Shown: in pieces, positions 63,350 to 64,000 of the stretch
Layout: each line of letters opens with the position of its first letter
Position numbering within the stretch: the first letter of the stretch is position 1
Origin: Bradyrhizobium rifense
GTDB taxonomy: Bacteria; Pseudomonadota; Alphaproteobacteria; Rhizobiales; Xanthobacteraceae
DNA: 64,000 bases
Assembly (NCBI RefSeq): GCF_008123425.1
Contig: NZ_VSSS01000041.1
Span: 107,001-171,000 of the forward strand
Direction: 5' to 3'
Position numbers and translations under genes: made by a program
The notes under the pieces: generated by a model
Told to the model about the DNA's origin: nothing
Databases searched by the model: none
Seen by the model: the letters and a program-made list of their open reading frames with translations, nothing else

Positions 63350-63378
63350 AGCTTCGGCTGGTGGCCGGCACAGCTTGC

Positions 63379-63383
63379 GGAGG
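63379..63383 (+). promoter_or_regulatory. Ribosome-binding site GGAGG before an ACG codon
   Basis: GGAGG followed by five bases (CGTCT) and then ACG ATC AAA GTC. This is a near-ideal Shine-Dalgarno position for the ACG at 63389, which also begins a perfect signal peptide. No ATG, GTG or TTG lies at this spot. Confidence 0.55.
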
Positions 63384-63388
63384 CGTCT

Positions 63389-64000
63389 ACGATCAAAGTC
63401 GCTTGGTTCTCAATTGTGCTGTTGATGTTTGTCGTTCCGGCGGACGCTTCTCAAGAACGTCTGGCGCTTGTCGTTGGCAATGCGTCCTACAGGGCTCAAA
63501 GCCTTAAGGCTGCGGCAAGCGACGCCGATCTCGTCGCGTCCTCGTTGCGGAAGGCCGGGTTTGACGTAACCGCGGCTCGAGACCTAGATCACGAAAGTCT
63601 CGCAAGAACCATTTTTGGTTTTGCCGAGACGGTCTCGAAAGTCGGCCCCGACACGCTTGTCGCTGTCTATTTTTGCGGCTATGCGCTGCAGTTGGAGGGA
63701 GAAACTTTTCTGCTGCCGGTCGACACCGATGCTGAAGTTGATGAAATTGCAGATCGACTCCGGCTCGGCGTGCGCGTTTCTGACCTTGTCCGCACGCTTT
63801 CGGCCCTCCATCCTAAGGCAGCACTAGTCATCCTGGATGCAGCGCGCAAGGGGCCCTTCTTGCTCTCGGGGCGGCCACCCGCCGACGGGCTCGGATGGAT
63901 CGAGACTCGGCCCAACGTCCTGGTCGCGTTGAGCGCGTCGCCGGGCATTTCGCTCGACGCCGGCGATGGCAGCGGCTCATACGCCAGCGCCATTGCCGCT
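63389..64000 (+). CDS. Caspase-fold (peptidase C14-like) pseudoenzyme, N-terminal part
   Basis: Runs off the window; 204 residues visible. From an apparent ACG start the protein begins with a signal peptide, (M)IKVAWFSIVLLMFVVPADAS; GTG 63416 or ATG 63425 would cut into it. The caspase/metacaspase p20 fold follows: RLALVVGNASY, AASDADLVASSLRKAGFDVT, DTLVAVYFCGYALQLEGETF, LLPVDTD and ALVILDAARKGPF. In active members these read GHGxQ and LDACRDNP; here the catalytic His is Tyr98 and the catalytic Cys is Ala152, so peptidase activity is very unlikely. Probably a periplasmic binding or scaffold protein. It starts 40 bases after the lyase gene and is likely co-transcribed. Confidence 0.8.

Overview
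The window looks like an accessory region of an alphaproteobacterial chromosome, most likely a Bradyrhizobium-type soil or plant-associated rhizobium. This is inferred from moderately high GC with AT-rich promoters, a rhizobial-style exopolysaccharide (EPS) gene set, an IS66 relic, and a large Ig-repeat protein with a C-terminal region typical of type I secreted proteins. I see no rRNA, tRNA, CRISPR array or intact mobile element.

Layout. Bases 1-6650 (minus) hold the start of an alpha/beta hydrolase and a six-domain NRPS (C-A*-T-C-A-T) whose first A domain is visibly decayed. Bases 6935-20264 mix EPS functions (a Wzx-type flippase, a CelD/BcsL-type acyltransferase, two GT2 glycosyltransferases, a WcaJ/ExoY-type initiating phosphotransferase, an outer-membrane polysaccharide export lipoprotein) with small secreted or hypothetical proteins and a membrane-protein gene broken by two frameshifts. 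Bases 20394-24067 (minus) form a run of four genes: heparin-lyase-I-like polysaccharide lyase, Sfp-type phosphopantetheinyl transferase, polysaccharide deacetylase and JmjC/cupin-like oxygenase. Bases 24326-28855 (plus) carry two GT4 glycosyltransferases, an AlgD-like GDP-mannose 6-dehydrogenase and a hexapeptide acetyltransferase.

Bases 29093-43028 are an assembly line of three tightly packed genes: A(Thr)-T; KS-AT(malonyl)-ACP-aminotransferase-C-A(Thr)-T; and C-C-T-TE. They are followed by a PAF-acetylhydrolase-like membrane hydrolase, a TIGR04325-type methyltransferase and a second flippase. An IS66 relic (about 47430-47918) separates this from a Wzc/ExoP-like copolymerase and BY-kinase (minus), a Wzy-like polymerase/ligase, two GT-C type membrane glycosyltransferases, a GtrA-family protein and a HAD-UbiA fusion resembling decaprenyl-phosphate phosphoribosyltransferases. 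The window ends with a 1871-residue Ig-repeat polysaccharide lyase and the start of a caspase-fold protein that has lost both catalytic residues.

How the parts fit. The polysaccharide genes make up most of a Wzx/Wzy-dependent pathway: initiation, sugar transfer, a GDP-mannuronate precursor, acylation, flipping, polymerisation, length control, export, and two lyases for trimming. The NRPS/PKS genes and their activating PPTase are interleaved with this pathway rather than set apart. The threonine-malonate-aminotransferase-threonine line predicts a vicinal-diamino, hydroxylated polyketide-peptide. Whether this product is free or decorates the polysaccharide cannot be settled from sequence, but the second possibility is the most interesting hypothesis here.
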